Shown one piece after another: positions 18,369 through 28,028 of a stretch of 64,000 nt of DNA. Origin of the DNA: Bacillota bacterium (GTDB taxonomy: Bacteria; Bacillota; Clostridia; Lachnospirales; Lachnospiraceae); assembly GCA_023443225.1 (NCBI GenBank), contig JAEZVF010000060.1:1-64000 (forward strand), given 5' to 3'. The translations under genes were made by a program, and so were the position numbers. The notes beneath the pieces were generated by a model. It saw nothing but the letters and a program-made list of their open reading frames with translations. It was not told the DNA's origin and did not search any database. How positions within the stretch are numbered: the first letter of the stretch is position 1; each line of letters opens with the position of its first letter.

Positions 18369-19616
18369 ATGGAGAAAAGTATGAAGAGAGTGGTTATAAC
18401 AGGGATGGGTATTGTTTCACCCTTAGGTAATAGCATAGATACCTTTTGGAATAACATTAAGGAACAAAAAACAGCGATTAAACCCATCACTTATTTTGAT
18501 ACAACTGATTTTAAGGTAAAACTTGCAGCACAGATTGATGATTTTGATCCTAAGGATTATATGGATCCCAAGTCAGCCAGAAGGATGGAAGCCTTTTGCC
18601 AATTTGCAGTAGCAGCTGCAGGGCAGGCGATAGAAGATGCAAAACTTGATCTTACAAAAGAAGATACCACCAGAATTGGTGTATCTGTTGGCTCCGGAAT
18701 TGGAAGTCTTCAGGCAATCGAAAGAGAGCACCAGAAATTATTAGAAAAGGGACCAAAGAGAATTGCTACGTTATTAGTTCCGTCTATGATTTCTAATATG
18801 GCAGCAGGAAATGTCTCTATTGCATATGGACTAAGAGGAAAATCTACGAATATCGTAACTGCATGTGCAACAGGAACGCACTCCATCGGTGATGCATATC
18901 GTTATATTCAATGCAATGAAGCAGATGTCATGGTTGCGGGTGGAACAGAAGCCGCAATTACACCTCTTGGAATCGGCGGTTTCAGCGCATTGACAGCGCT
19001 CACAACTACAACGGATCCAAAACGTGCTTCCATTCCATTTGATAAGGAAAGAAGCGGATTTGTTATGGGTGAGGGTGCTGGTATCGTAATCTTGGAATCC
19101 TATGACCATGCAATAGCACGAGGAGCGAATATATTAGCTGAGCTCGTTGGATATGGAGCTACCAGTGATGCTTATCATATTACATCACCGGCAGAGGATG
19201 GTGAAGGAGCAGCCCGTGCGATGCTCTTTGCTGTGAATGAAGCAGGAATTAAGCCGGAAGATGTAGATTATATTAATGCTCATGGAACAAGTACACATCA
19301 TAACGACTTGTTTGAAACCTTGGCTATTAAAAAAGCTTTTGGAGATCATGCATATAAATTAAATGTAAACTCAACAAAATCTATGACGGGACATTTATTA
19401 GGTGCAGCAGGTGCAGTGGAATTCATAGCATGTGTGAAGACAGTTATGGAAAACTATATTCATGCTACAGTTGGCTATGAGGTACCGGATGAAGAACTTA
19501 ATTTAAATTATACCAAGGTACCGGAGACCAATAAGATTGTTAATTATGCAATTAGCAATTCGCTTGGTTTTGGAGGACATAATGGCAGCTTGCTCATTAA
19601 GAAATATACTAAGTAG
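18369..19616 (+). CDS. fabF: 3-oxoacyl-ACP synthase II
   Basis: Elongating condensing enzyme joining malonyl-ACP to acyl-ACP. Catalytic Cys166 in TACATGTHSIGDAYR, His in NAHGTSTHHND, and His in KSMTGHLLGAAGAVE. 415 aa is typical. ATG 18369 and ATG 18381 (MKRVVITGMG) both have upstream purines; the second is closer to most FabF starts. In the absence of fabH in this cluster it is the only condensing enzyme here. Confidence 0.95.
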   Translation: MEKSMKRVVITGMGIVSPLGNSIDTFWNNIKEQKTAIKPITYFDTTDFKVKLAAQIDDFDPKDYMDPKSARRMEAFCQFAVAAAGQAIEDAKLDLTKEDTTRIGVSVGSGIGSLQAIEREHQKLLEKGPKRIATLLVPSMISNMAAGNVSIAYGLRGKSTNIVTACATGTHSIGDAYRYIQCNEADVMVAGGTEAAITPLGIGGFSALTALTTTTDPKRASIPFDKERSGFVMGEGAGIVILESYDHAIARGANILAELVGYGATSDAYHITSPAEDGEGAARAMLFAVNEAGIKPEDVDYINAHGTSTHHNDLFETLAIKKAFGDHAYKLNVNSTKSMTGHLLGAAGAVEFIACVKTVMENYIHATVGYEVPDEELNLNYTKVPETNKIVNYAISNSLGFGGHNGSLLIKKYTK

Positions 19617-19630
19617 GAGGTAATGTTACT

Positions 19631-20065
19631 ATGGAAATGGAAAATATAATCAAACTCATTCAAACGGTATCCGAATCGTCCTTGACCTCGTTTGAATATA
19701 CAGAAGGGGATAGTACACTTTCCTTTCGGATCGATCGTAATGTAACTTATGTGGAACCTACGGCCCCGAAACCTTCCGATACTAGAATTGAAGTAAAGGC
19801 AGATCTTAACAAAAAGGAATCCCAGAACTTAATTATCAAATCCCCTATGGTGGGGGTATTTTACGCCGCCAAATCGGAGGATAGCGACCCGTTTATATCC
19901 GTAGGTGATATAGTGAAAAAAGGACAGGTCATTGGGATTGTAGAAGCTATGAAATTAATGAATGAAATAGAATCCCCTTACGATGGAGTTGTAGAAGAGA
20001 TTCTCGTAACGAATAAAGATATTATCGAATATGGACAGTCTTTAGTGAGTATACGCAAACTCTAA
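19631..20065 (+). CDS. accB: Biotin carboxyl carrier protein of acetyl-CoA carboxylase
   Basis: 144 aa. The N-terminal helix (IIKLIQTVSESSLTSFEY) and a polar linker precede a C-terminal biotinyl domain with the biotin site EAMKLMNEIESP (Lys108). It shuttles carboxybiotin between AccC and AccAD. AGTAGGAGG precedes the start, 14 bases after fabF. The fabF-accB-fabZ-accC order is common in Firmicutes. Confidence 0.95.
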   Translation: MEMENIIKLIQTVSESSLTSFEYTEGDSTLSFRIDRNVTYVEPTAPKPSDTRIEVKADLNKKESQNLIIKSPMVGVFYAAKSEDSDPFISVGDIVKKGQVIGIVEAMKLMNEIESPYDGVVEEILVTNKDIIEYGQSLVSIRKL

Positions 20066-20107
20066 GGTTAACAGAGATGCAAGTTATTTTGCAAGAAAGA
20101 GGTTAAA

Positions 20108-20530
20108 ATGCTAAATATAATGGATATACAGAAAATTATACCACAGAGGAGTCCTTTTTTACTTGTTGATAGAATTGATGAATTAGAACCTGGAAAGCGA
20201 GCGATAGGGCGTAAATGTGTAACCTATAATGAACCGTTTTTTACTGGACATTTTCCTGAAGAGCCAGTAATGCCGGGAGTTCTTATTATTGAAGCTCTAT
20301 CACAGGTTGGGGCAGTCCTTTGCTTATCTCTAGAAGAAAATAAAGGTAAAAATGCGTATTTTGGTGGTATAAATAAAGCGAGATTTCGCAATAAAATATT
20401 CCCTGGTGATGTTTTAACACTTGCGGTTGAATTGATAAAACAAAAGGGCAATGTAGGTGTTGCAACAGCGAAAGCATATGATGGCGATAAAGTATTTGCA
20501 GAAGCCGAACTGACTTTTGTTATCGCTTAA
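20108..20530 (+). CDS. fabZ: 3-hydroxyacyl-ACP dehydratase
   Basis: Hot-dog-fold dehydratase forming trans-2-enoyl-ACP. Active-site His in FFTGHFPEEPVMPGVLIIEA and Glu in the helix EALSQVGAV. The N-terminus MDIQKIIPQRSPFLLVDRI is diagnostic. 140 aa. AAAGAGGTTAAA precedes the ATG. It lies between accB and accC, coordinating elongation with malonyl-CoA supply. Confidence 0.96.
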   Translation: MLNIMDIQKIIPQRSPFLLVDRIDELEPGKRAIGRKCVTYNEPFFTGHFPEEPVMPGVLIIEALSQVGAVLCLSLEENKGKNAYFGGINKARFRNKIFPGDVLTLAVELIKQKGNVGVATAKAYDGDKVFAEAELTFVIA

Positions 20531-20610
20531 TGGTATAACCTAAACTGTGCGTGTAATTAGGTATGCACAATACTTCAGATGCGACAAAACATGCGCAGAA
20601 ATGGAGGATT

Positions 20611-21951
20611 ATGATTAAAAAAGTTTTGATAGCGAATCGTGGAGAGATAGCAGTGCGCATTATACGTGCGTGCAGAGAAATGGGAATCAGCACGGTCGCC
20701 ATTTGTTCTGATATAGATAAAGATGCCCTACATGCTCAACTTGCAGATGAGACTATTTGCATTGGGCCTATGCCAGCAAAGGACAGCTATTTAAGAATGG
20801 ACAGAATTCTTAGTGCAACTTTAGCAACCGGAGCGGATGCGATTCATCCGGGTTTTGGATTTTTGTCTGAAAACAGTAAATTTGCTTCTTTATGTAAAAA
20901 GTGTAATATCATTTTTATTGGTCCATCTGCAGAAGTAATAGATAAGATGGGGAATAAATCAGAAGCAAGAAAGACAATGATGGATGCAGGGGTACCGGTA
21001 GTACCGGGGACAAAAGAACCTGTTTATACTGCTGATGAGGGAAAAATAATTGCAGATCAAATGGGTTATCCTGTTTTGATCAAGGCATCTGCCGGTGGCG
21101 GCGGTAAAGGAATGCGTATCGTGGAATCGGAAGATCAGTTTATACATCTTTTTGAGACCGCAAGTCATGAGGCAAAAAGCTCTTTTGGTGATGATACCAT
21201 GTATATTGAGAAATTTATACCAAGAGCAAGACATATAGAATTTCAAATTTTGGCTGATCAGTATGGAAATGTAGTTCATTTAGGTGAAAGAGATTGTTCC
21301 ATTCAGAGAAGACATCAAAAAATGATAGAAGAAGCCCCGTCAACGGCCATTGACGAAGAACTTAGGAAGACGATGGGAGAGATTGCAGTTAAGGCGGCAA
21401 AAGCAGCAAATTATTGTAATGCTGGAACGATTGAGTTTATATTGGACCAGAGTAATAATTTCTACTTCATTGAAATGAATACAAGAATTCAAGTGGAACA
21501 CGCTGTTACGGAGATGATTACAGGAATCGACCTGATCCGGGAGCAGATTAAAATAGCTGATGGTGAAAAATTGTCTTTTGGACAGGAAGATGTAAAATTC
21601 TATGGTCATTCGATAGAGTGCAGAATTAATGCAGAAGACCCATCAAATAATTTTATGCCATCACCGGGTGTAGTAACAAGTTTTCATATGCCTGGCGGAA
21701 ATGGTGTGCGTGTTGACTCTGCATTATATGCAGGATACCGGATACCATCAGCATACGATTCATTAATTGCTAAATTAATCGTACATGATTCCAATCGTGA
21801 ATTAGCAATTCAAAAAATGAGAGGGATACTAGGTGAATTGGTGATTGAAGGAGTGCATACCAATATCGATTTTCAATACCAGCTGATTAATCAAGAGGAT
21901 TATATTAAGGGCAGAATTGATACCGGTTATGTTGAACGCAATATCAATTGA
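20611..21951 (+). CDS. accC: Biotin carboxylase subunit of acetyl-CoA carboxylase
   Basis: ATP-grasp enzyme carboxylating biotin on AccB with bicarbonate. Seen: MIKKVLIANRGEIAVRIIRA, glycine-rich loop KASAGGGGKGMR, and the active-site segment EMNTRIQVEHAVTEM. 446 aa from ATG 20611, where GGAGG lies three bases upstream; the in-frame ATG at 20563 would add 16 residues not typical of AccC. A 124-base gap follows before accD with no clear promoter or terminator. Confidence 0.95.
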   Translation: MIKKVLIANRGEIAVRIIRACREMGISTVAICSDIDKDALHAQLADETICIGPMPAKDSYLRMDRILSATLATGADAIHPGFGFLSENSKFASLCKKCNIIFIGPSAEVIDKMGNKSEARKTMMDAGVPVVPGTKEPVYTADEGKIIADQMGYPVLIKASAGGGGKGMRIVESEDQFIHLFETASHEAKSSFGDDTMYIEKFIPRARHIEFQILADQYGNVVHLGERDCSIQRRHQKMIEEAPSTAIDEELRKTMGEIAVKAAKAANYCNAGTIEFILDQSNNFYFIEMNTRIQVEHAVTEMITGIDLIREQIKIADGEKLSFGQEDVKFYGHSIECRINAEDPSNNFMPSPGVVTSFHMPGGNGVRVDSALYAGYRIPSAYDSLIAKLIVHDSNRELAIQKMRGILGELVIEGVHTNIDFQYQLINQEDYIKGRIDTGYVERNIN

Positions 21952-22075
21952 ATTTGCTGTCTCGGTTAACACATGAGTTTGTGTCGAAGTGTCACATATT
22001 CTATTATCGCAGAACTGAATTTGATATTCGGTTTGGGCTTCCTGCGCGGTTAATCGCTTCAGAATGGAGGTTATT

Positions 22076-22942
22076 ATGCTAAAAGAAATGTTTAAAAAGC
22101 AGCCGTGCTCACCAACCAGATCCAAACAGGTCCAGATTGGTGGAAAAGTGAAGGAACAGTTAGATAATTCTCAGATTCCTGATGGTTTGTTTTTGAAATG
22201 TGTAAAATGTAATGAAATCATATATACCGAAGATGTTGTTACAAATTATTATGTATGTCCAAATTGCGATAATTATTTCCGTATAAGCCCAAGAGAACGG
22301 CTAAGTATGGTTTTAGATAAAGGCAGTTTTTTAGAATGGAATGCAGATATACCACTTAGCGATCCACTTAGCTTCCAAGGATATAAAGATAAATTGGAAC
22401 ATATGAAATTAGTAACTAGTTTGGACGAAGCTGTTATAACAGGCGAAGGACGAATCGATGATACGACAGTAGCCATTGGTGTTATGGCTTCTAATTTTAT
22501 GATGGGAAGTATGGGTAAAGTTGTTGGTGAAAAAATTACTAGATTGATAGAAACTGCTACTGAAAAAAGAATGCCAGTAATTCTATTCTGCTGCTCTGGT
22601 GGTGCTAGAATGCAAGAAGGAATCGTTTCTTTGATGCAGATGGCAAAGACATCCCAGGCAATCAAAAAGCATGATGAAGCAGGATTATTATATATATCAG
22701 TATTAACCGACCCTACTACAGGTGGAGTTATGGCAAGCTTTGCAATGTTAGGAGATGTTATATTAGCCGAACCGGGTGCTTTGATTGGTTTTGCAGGCCC
22801 AAGAGTGATTGAACAAACAATTGGACAAAAACTTCCAGAAGGGTTTCAAAAAGCAGAATTCCTATTAGAACATGGCTTTATAGATAAAATAGTAAAACGT
22901 AGAAAATTAAAACAGGTGTTATCTATGTTGGTAAAAAGCTAA
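22076..22942 (+). CDS. accD: Acetyl-CoA carboxylase carboxyltransferase subunit beta
   Basis: Half of the carboxyltransferase that moves CO2 from biotin to acetyl-CoA. The N-terminal zinc ribbon [20 protein letters not shown] then CPNC is intact; the crotonase-like core includes [11 protein letters not shown] and [17 protein letters not shown]. 288 aa. ATG 22076 is preceded by GGAGGTTATT; an ATG at 22064 overlaps that ribosome site. The stop overlaps an ATG (TAATG) in the accA frame. Confidence 0.95.
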   Translation: MLKEMFKKQPCSPTRSKQVQIGGKVKEQLDNSQIPDGLFLKCVKCNEIIYTEDVVTNYYVCPNCDNYFRISPRERLSMVLDKGSFLEWNADIPLSDPLSFQGYKDKLEHMKLVTSLDEAVITGEGRIDDTTVAIGVMASNFMMGSMGKVVGEKITRLIETATEKRMPVILFCCSGGARMQEGIVSLMQMAKTSQAIKKHDEAGLLYISVLTDPTTGGVMASFAMLGDVILAEPGALIGFAGPRVIEQTIGQKLPEGFQKAEFLLEHGFIDKIVKRRKLKQVLSMLVKS

Positions 22943-22983
22943 TGGAACAAGAAGGGTTTCACCCGGAAAGGAAGGAATGCGAA

Positions 22984-23772
22984 ATGTCAGATAAATTAAC
23001 TGCATGGGAGCGGGTAAAAATTGCCAGAGGAATCGAAAGACCGACCAGCTTGGATTTTATCAGTGCCATATTCAATAAATTCATGGAGTTGCATGGGGAC
23101 CGTGTCTGCCGTGATGATGGAGCAATCGTAGCGGGTCTTGCAACAATCAACGATATTACAGTTACCGTGATTGGCCAGCAAAAAGGGCGCAATATAAAGC
23201 AGAATATCAAGAGAAATTACGGAATGCCATATCCGGAAGGTTACCGAAAAGCATTGCGTCTTATGAAACAGGCTGAAAAATTTAATCGCCCAATTATTTG
23301 CTTCATTGATACACCGGGTGCCTTTTGTGGTATTGAAGCAGAAGAACGTGGTCAAGGAGAAGCAATCGCTAGAAATCTATATGAGATGTCAGGAATTCAG
23401 GTTCCCATACTATCAATAGTGATTGGGGAAGGCGGCAGCGGTGGTGCACTTGCACTGGCTGTGGCTAATGAAGTATGGATGCTTGAAAATGCAACATATT
23501 CCATACTTTCACCGGAAGGCTTTGCATCCATCCTTTGGAAAGATAGTAAACGAGCAGATGAAGCAGCAGAGGTTATGAAGATTACTGCCGAAGATTTAAA
23601 AGAGCTTAGTATCGTAGAGCAGGTGATTCCTGAAACGGAAGAACTGTGTGTAGATAATATGGAGATGGTTGCTGAACAACTTCGCTGTGGTATATTAGAT
23701 TTTATACAACGTTATAAACCAAAAACCGAAGAAATTGTTAATGAACGATACGAAAGATTTCGTAATATGTAA
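22984..23772 (+). CDS. accA: Acetyl-CoA carboxylase carboxyltransferase subunit alpha
   Basis: Partner of AccD. Seen: [20 protein letters not shown] at the N-terminus, [39 protein letters not shown], and [15 protein letters not shown]. The 262-aa protein lacks the longer N-terminal helical part of enterobacterial AccA, as is usual in clostridia. ATG 22984 has GGAAGGAATGCGAA upstream; ATG 22942 overlapping accD is also in frame and would add 14 residues. It ends the cluster at a strong terminator. Confidence 0.94.
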   Translation: MSDKLTAWERVKIARGIERPTSLDFISAIFNKFMELHGDRVCRDDGAIVAGLATINDITVTVIGQQKGRNIKQNIKRNYGMPYPEGYRKALRLMKQAEKFNRPIICFIDTPGAFCGIEAEERGQGEAIARNLYEMSGIQVPILSIVIGEGGSGGALALAVANEVWMLENATYSILSPEGFASILWKDSKRADEAAEVMKITAEDLKELSIVEQVIPETEELCVDNMEMVAEQLRCGILDFIQRYKPKTEEIVNERYERFRNM

Positions 23773-23801
23773 AGGGTTCCGCATTATGCGGAACCCTTTT
23801 T
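23772..23801 (+). terminator. Terminator of the fatty-acid/ACC cluster
   Basis: AAGGGTTCCGC-ATTAT-GCGGAACCCTT is a perfect stem followed by a T-run. It begins at the accA stop codon. The convergent citrate synthase gene ends 18 bases beyond it and may share it. Confidence 0.92.
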
Positions 23802-23818
23802 AAGTAGCGTTTTTTTCA

Positions 23819-25183
23819 TTATCTATCCATAATTGGAAGATATGTTTTGTGTTTTGCCACGCTTTTATATGCAGGGCGAATAATTTTTCCTCCGTTAATC
23901 AACTCTTCTATTCGATGCGCGCTCCATCCGGAGATACGTGCAATCGCAAAGATTGGAGTATATAATTCAAGAGGCAAATCAAGCATACTATATACAAAAC
24001 CACTGTAAAAATCTACATTTGCACTTACACCCTTATAAATCTGACGCTCTTTTGCAATTACTGCAGGTGCAAGAGTCTCAACTAATGTATATAACTTAAA
24101 CTCTTTATCTCTTCCTTTTTCCTCGGATAACTTTTTCACAAATCCCTTAAATATATTGGCTCTTGGGTCCGAAATAGAATAAACAGCATGCCCCATACCA
24201 TATATCAGACCGGCTTTATCAAAAGCCTCTTTGTGTAGTAGTGCAGCCAAATAATTGCCTACTTCATCTTCATCTTCCCAATCCTTAATTGTCTCTTTCA
24301 TATCCTCAAACATTTGAACTACCTTGATATTAGCACCACCATGTTTTGGCCCTTTTAATGAACCAAGGGATGCTGCCACAGAAGAATAGGTATCTGTTCC
24401 CGAGGAAGTTACTACATGTGTTGTAAAACTGGAGTTATTACCACCACCATGTTCTGCATGCAAAACTAAAGCAACATCAAGAATTTTTGCTTCTAACGGT
24501 GTGTACTTACTATCGGGTCTTAATAAATGTAGTATAGTTTCTGCTGTAGATAAGGTAGATTCTGGTGTATGAATATATAAACTCTGTCCATCATGGTAAT
24601 GGCGATATGCCTGATATCCATAAACTGACAGCAATGGAAATAGTGCAATCAGCTGAAGGGACTGTCTCATAACATTAGGAATACTGGTATCATCAGCTTT
24701 GTCATCATAAGAATACAGCGTTAAAACACTTCTTGCCAGAGTATTCATCATATCATGGCTTGGTGCTTTCATTATGATATCACGGACAAAAGACGTGGGA
24801 AGGGAGCGATAATTTGATAATATCTGGTTGAAATTATTTAGTTCATGGACGGTTGGCAGCTGACCAAATAATAGAAGATATGTGATTTCTTCAAAACCAA
24901 AACGGTTTTCATTAATAAACCCGTCTACAATTTCTTCAACATCTATTCCACGATAGAAGAGTTTACCTTCACAAGGAACATATTCTTCATCTGTAATCGT
25001 GTATGCACGTACTTCAGCTATTTCGGTGAGTCCAGTTAAAACTCCTCTTCCGCTTACATCACGAAGACCACGTTTCACGTCATACTTAGAATAAAGGGAA
25101 ACGTCAATCGAACTGTTTTGCCTACATAGATTCGTTAATTCCAGAATTTCAGGCGTAATAGCAGAAAAAATATTGTTGTTCAT
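23819..25183 (-). CDS. gltA: Citrate synthase
   Basis: Condenses oxaloacetate and acetyl-CoA to citrate; in fermentative clostridia it mainly feeds glutamate synthesis. Family marks: the HAEHGGGNNSSF and LKGPKHGGAN region, GMGHAVYSISDPRA, and the C-terminal FYSGFVYSMLDLP and ARISGWSAH. 454 aa, with an N-terminal extension as in clostridial members. AGGAGGTAATT precedes the ATG. The promoter is at 25287-25315 on the minus strand. Methylcitrate synthase activity cannot be excluded. Confidence 0.93.
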   Translation of the reverse strand: MNNNIFSAITPEILELTNLCRQNSSIDVSLYSKYDVKRGLRDVSGRGVLTGLTEIAEVRAYTITDEEYVPCEGKLFYRGIDVEEIVDGFINENRFGFEEITYLLLFGQLPTVHELNNFNQILSNYRSLPTSFVRDIIMKAPSHDMMNTLARSVLTLYSYDDKADDTSIPNVMRQSLQLIALFPLLSVYGYQAYRHYHDGQSLYIHTPESTLSTAETILHLLRPDSKYTPLEAKILDVALVLHAEHGGGNNSSFTTHVVTSSGTDTYSSVAASLGSLKGPKHGGANIKVVQMFEDMKETIKDWEDEDEVGNYLAALLHKEAFDKAGLIYGMGHAVYSISDPRANIFKGFVKKLSEEKGRDKEFKLYTLVETLAPAVIAKERQIYKGVSANVDFYSGFVYSMLDLPLELYTPIFAIARISGWSAHRIEELINGGKIIRPAYKSVAKHKTYLPIMDR

Positions 25184-25286
25184 AATTACCTCCTAACGAG
25201 TGATGGGTATTTACAGTAACGGTAATAATTGAATCGTGTTTCAGATGTCTTCTCTGCATCCTAGACTTACAATTATTGTATCTCAT

Positions 25287-25315
25287 ATTTTAACATAGAA
25301 AGGACTTGATAACAA
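25287..25315 (-). promoter_or_regulatory. Sigma-A-type promoter for citrate synthase
   Basis: On the minus strand: TTGTTA, 17-base spacer, TAAAAT, about 100 bases before the citrate synthase ATG, leaving a moderately long leader. Confidence 0.6.
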
Positions 25316-25411
25316 GAATTAAAATCCTTTATTTAGGTAGAATAGATGTAAGATACAAAAAGATTTGTTTGTTAAGATAATGTAAAATAAGGCATTTTAG
25401 CCAGTTAATTA

Positions 25412-25440
25412 TTGCATTTTATTAATAAATCAACTATGAT
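25412..25440 (+). promoter_or_regulatory. Sigma-A-type promoter for methylglyoxal synthase
   Basis: TTGCAT, 17-base spacer, TATGAT, about 65 bases before the mgsA ATG. The rest of the 25184-25506 divergent gap is AT-rich and holds nothing else I can identify. Confidence 0.55.
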
Positions 25441-25506
25441 AATAGTATTAACAAAAAGAATAAAACAGAATCAAAGTCGAATATTTATTTTAAATTGGAG
25501 GAAGCT

Positions 25507-25998
25507 ATGATATTGGATGATTATATTAGTTTTACAATAGCAAAGCAAAAACATATTGCTTTGATTGCTCATGATGGTAAAAAACAGGAACTTGTAAAAT
25601 GGGCAGACAAAAATAAAGATATATTAAAGAATCATTTTTTATGCGGCACAGGAACAACAGCGAGACTTGTTTCAGAGAAGACTGGCCTGCCGGTGAAGGG
25701 ATATAATAGTGGCCCTTTAGGAGGTGATCAGCAGATAGGTAATAGAATTGTAGAAGGAAATGTTGATTTTGTTATATTCTTATGGGATCCATTAGAGTCC
25801 CAGCCTCATGATCCGGATGTGAAAGCATTACTTCGAATTGCGGCAGTCTATGACATACCAATTGCAAACAATTTAGCTACTGCGGATTTTCTGCTTACTT
25901 CAAAATACATGGATTCGGAATATGACAGGAAGGTTGAGAATTTTAATAAAAATATGCAGGAGCGCATTGAAAAGTTTTCTAATGAGTCAAATAGTTAA
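25507..25998 (+). CDS. mgsA: Methylglyoxal synthase
   Basis: Converts dihydroxyacetone phosphate to methylglyoxal and phosphate, a bypass relieving sugar-phosphate stress. Seen: IALIAHDGKKQELVKW, CGTGTTARLVSEKTGLPVKG, and the catalytic GPLGGDQQIG plus FLWDPLESQPHDPDV. 163 aa from ATG 25507 with GGAGGAAGCT upstream. D-lactate dehydrogenase follows after 26 bases, probably in one transcript. Confidence 0.95.
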   Translation: MILDDYISFTIAKQKHIALIAHDGKKQELVKWADKNKDILKNHFLCGTGTTARLVSEKTGLPVKGYNSGPLGGDQQIGNRIVEGNVDFVIFLWDPLESQPHDPDVKALLRIAAVYDIPIANNLATADFLLTSKYMDSEYDRKVENFNKNMQERIEKFSNESNS

Positions 25999-26024
25999 GA
26001 TCAGTTTCCTTTGGGGGTAGTTTG

Positions 26025-27059
26025 ATGAGAAAAATTTGTTTTTATGATACTAAGCCATATGACAAGGCATTCTTTGATTTGTATAAAGCAGAGTTTGGAT
26101 TTGAAATTGATTACTTTGAAACAAAATTAAACAGTGCTACGGCAATCATGTCCAAAGGATATGATGCAGTGGTTGCTTTTGTAAACGATACCATTGATTC
26201 AACTACCATCGATATTTTATATGAAAATGGTGTTCGGATTATAGCGATGCGTTGTGCCGGTTATAACAATGTTGATTTTAAAGCAGCGTTTAATAAAATC
26301 CATGTAGTAAGGGTTCCGGCCTATTCTCCTTACGCGGTAGCCGAGCACGCTATGGCACTTCTACTAACGCTGAACAGAAAAATACACCGAGCATATAATC
26401 GGACAAGAGAACATAACTTCAGCCTAAATGGTTTAACCGGATTTGATCTACATGGCAAGACTATGGGCGTGGTGGGAACTGGTAAAATAGGGCGCGTCTT
26501 TATTGATATCTGCCGTGGATTTGGATTGGATGTAATTGCATATGATCCATTTCCAGTAAAGGATTCTGATATTCATTATGTTTCTTTGGAAGAATTATGT
26601 AGGAGGTCAGATATCATCTCGTTACACTGCCCTTTGACAAAGGAAACTTATCACTTAGTTAATAAAGATACCATAGATCAAATGAAGCGTGGTGTTATTA
26701 TTATTAATACTTCCAGGGGGGCTTTAATTGATAGTGAGGATTTATTAAATGCCATTAAAGATGAAAAAGTTGGTGGTGCCGGGCTGGATGTATATGAAGA
26801 AGAAACAGAATTCTTTTATGAAGACTTATCTGATGTGATTATCCGTGATGATGTGCTGGCTGGTTTGATTTCTATGCCGAATATTATTGTCACTTCTCAT
26901 CAGGCATTTTTGACCAAAGAGGCTCTAAACAATATAGCTCATGTAACCTTTCAGAATCTGACAGACTTCTTTGATGAGAAGGGATTGGTTAATGAGATAT
27001 GTTATCAATGTACCAAAAAAAACACTTGTGATAAGACAAAGTTAAACAGATGTTTTTGA
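26025..27059 (+). CDS. ldhA: D-lactate dehydrogenase (D-2-hydroxyacid dehydrogenase family)
   Basis: NADH-dependent reduction of pyruvate to D-lactate is the likely role. Seen: the VVGTGKIGRVFIDIC nucleotide fold, catalytic Arg in INTSRGALID, Glu in LDVYEEETEF, and His in TSHQAFLT. The YEEETEFFYED pattern is specific for LdhA-type enzymes. 344 aa. The last 20 residues hold a Cys cluster (CYQC, then two more Cys) not needed for catalysis. GGGGGTAGTTTG precedes the ATG. Linkage with mgsA fits methylglyoxal/lactate overflow metabolism. Confidence 0.9.
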   Translation: MRKICFYDTKPYDKAFFDLYKAEFGFEIDYFETKLNSATAIMSKGYDAVVAFVNDTIDSTTIDILYENGVRIIAMRCAGYNNVDFKAAFNKIHVVRVPAYSPYAVAEHAMALLLTLNRKIHRAYNRTREHNFSLNGLTGFDLHGKTMGVVGTGKIGRVFIDICRGFGLDVIAYDPFPVKDSDIHYVSLEELCRRSDIISLHCPLTKETYHLVNKDTIDQMKRGVIIINTSRGALIDSEDLLNAIKDEKVGGAGLDVYEEETEFFYEDLSDVIIRDDVLAGLISMPNIIVTSHQAFLTKEALNNIAHVTFQNLTDFFDEKGLVNEICYQCTKKNTCDKTKLNRCF

Positions 27060-27114
27060 TAGTTCTTTTATAGAGTTTTGTCGATTTTTTCACTTGTTTA
27101 AGACTTGCTAATAG

Positions 27115-27143
27115 TTGATTTGATTGTATTAATATGGTATAAT
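27115..27143 (+). promoter_or_regulatory. Sigma-A-type promoter for the oxidative-defence genes
   Basis: TTGATT, 17-base spacer, consensus TATAAT, 85 bases before the rubredoxin ATG. No PerR-box palindrome was recognised. Confidence 0.7.
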
Positions 27144-27227
27144 CAAGCTATCTTTATATTAAAAGTGCTAGTAAAAAAACAGCAAACTGTTATGTATAAA
27201 GAAAATAATAAATTTGGAGGTGTAGTT

Positions 27228-27383
27228 ATGCAGAAATACGAATGTCCTTGTGGATATGTTTATGATCCAGAAGTAGGAGATCCAGACAACGGGATTGCAC
27301 CAGGAACAGCATGGGCGGATGTCCCAGAGGATTGGGTTTGCCCAGTATGCGGGTTAGACAAAGACGCATTTAATGAGATTTAG
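27228..27383 (+). CDS. Rubredoxin
   Basis: 51-aa one-iron electron carrier. The four iron ligands lie in CPCGYVYDP and [11 protein letters not shown]; the first pair reads C-P-C-G, one residue shorter than the usual CxxCG if the Tyr-Glu-Cys spacing is taken strictly. It probably donates electrons to rubrerythrin, superoxide reductase or the flavodiiron protein nearby. ATG 27228 is set by GGAGGTGTAGTT; a longer in-frame extension upstream has no support. Confidence 0.92.
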   Translation: MQKYECPCGYVYDPEVGDPDNGIAPGTAWADVPEDWVCPVCGLDKDAFNEI

Positions 27384-27406
27384 GAACTAGTATATAGAAC
27401 TAGAAG

Positions 27407-27440
27407 AAGAGCGGTGCTTTCGTAGTACAGGCTCTTTTTC
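27407..27440 (+). terminator. Weak hairpin between rubredoxin and rubrerythrin genes
   Basis: AAGAGC pairs with GCTCTT around an 18-base loop, followed by TTTTC. The stem is short, so it may act as an attenuator rather than a full stop, keeping rubredoxin more abundant than rubrerythrin. Confidence 0.4.
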
Positions 27441-27461
27441 AAAAAGAAGAAGGAGATGTAA

Positions 27462-28001
27462 ATGAAAGAACTAAAAGGTAGTAAAACCGAAGCAAATTTA
27501 AAAGCAGCATTTTCAGGTGAATCAGAAGCTAGAAATAAATACACTTATTATGCATCGAAAGCAAAAAAAGAAGGTTTTGAGCAAATTGCAGAGTTGTTTT
27601 TGGAAACTGCAAATAATGAAAAAGAACATGCTAAAATTTGGTTTAAACTACTGAAAGATGGTATTGGTGATACGAAAGAAAACTTACTCGATGCAGCAGC
27701 TGGAGAACATTATGAATGGACCGATATGTATGCTAATTTTGCAAAAGATGCAAGAGAAGAAGGCTTTGATAAAATTGCATATTTGTTTGAAGGTGTAGCG
27801 AAGATTGAAAAAGAGCACGAAGAAAGATACCGTAAGTTATTGGAAAACGTGGAAGAGGGTCTTGTATTCTCTAGAGAAGGTGATACCATTTGGCAGTGTG
27901 CTAATTGTGGACATATTCATGTTGGTAAAAAGGCTCCGGATAAATGTCCGATATGTGATCACCCACAAGCTTATTTTAAAATATTAGCAAAGAATTATTA
28001 A
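27462..28001 (+). CDS. rbr: Rubrerythrin
   Basis: Peroxide-reducing non-haem diiron protein, cytosolic. The N-terminal four-helix domain has diiron ligands in [22 protein letters not shown] and the second pair AGEHYEW and [10 protein letters not shown]. The C-terminal rubredoxin-like domain has [10 protein letters not shown] and [11 protein letters not shown]. 179 aa is typical. AGAAGGAGATG precedes the ATG. It sits between rubredoxin and superoxide reductase, its likely redox neighbours. Confidence 0.96.
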   Translation: MKELKGSKTEANLKAAFSGESEARNKYTYYASKAKKEGFEQIAELFLETANNEKEHAKIWFKLLKDGIGDTKENLLDAAAGEHYEWTDMYANFAKDAREEGFDKIAYLFEGVAKIEKEHEERYRKLLENVEEGLVFSREGDTIWQCANCGHIHVGKKAPDKCPICDHPQAYFKILAKNY

Positions 28002-28028
28002 TTTCAATTCATAGGAGGATTAGAGTCA

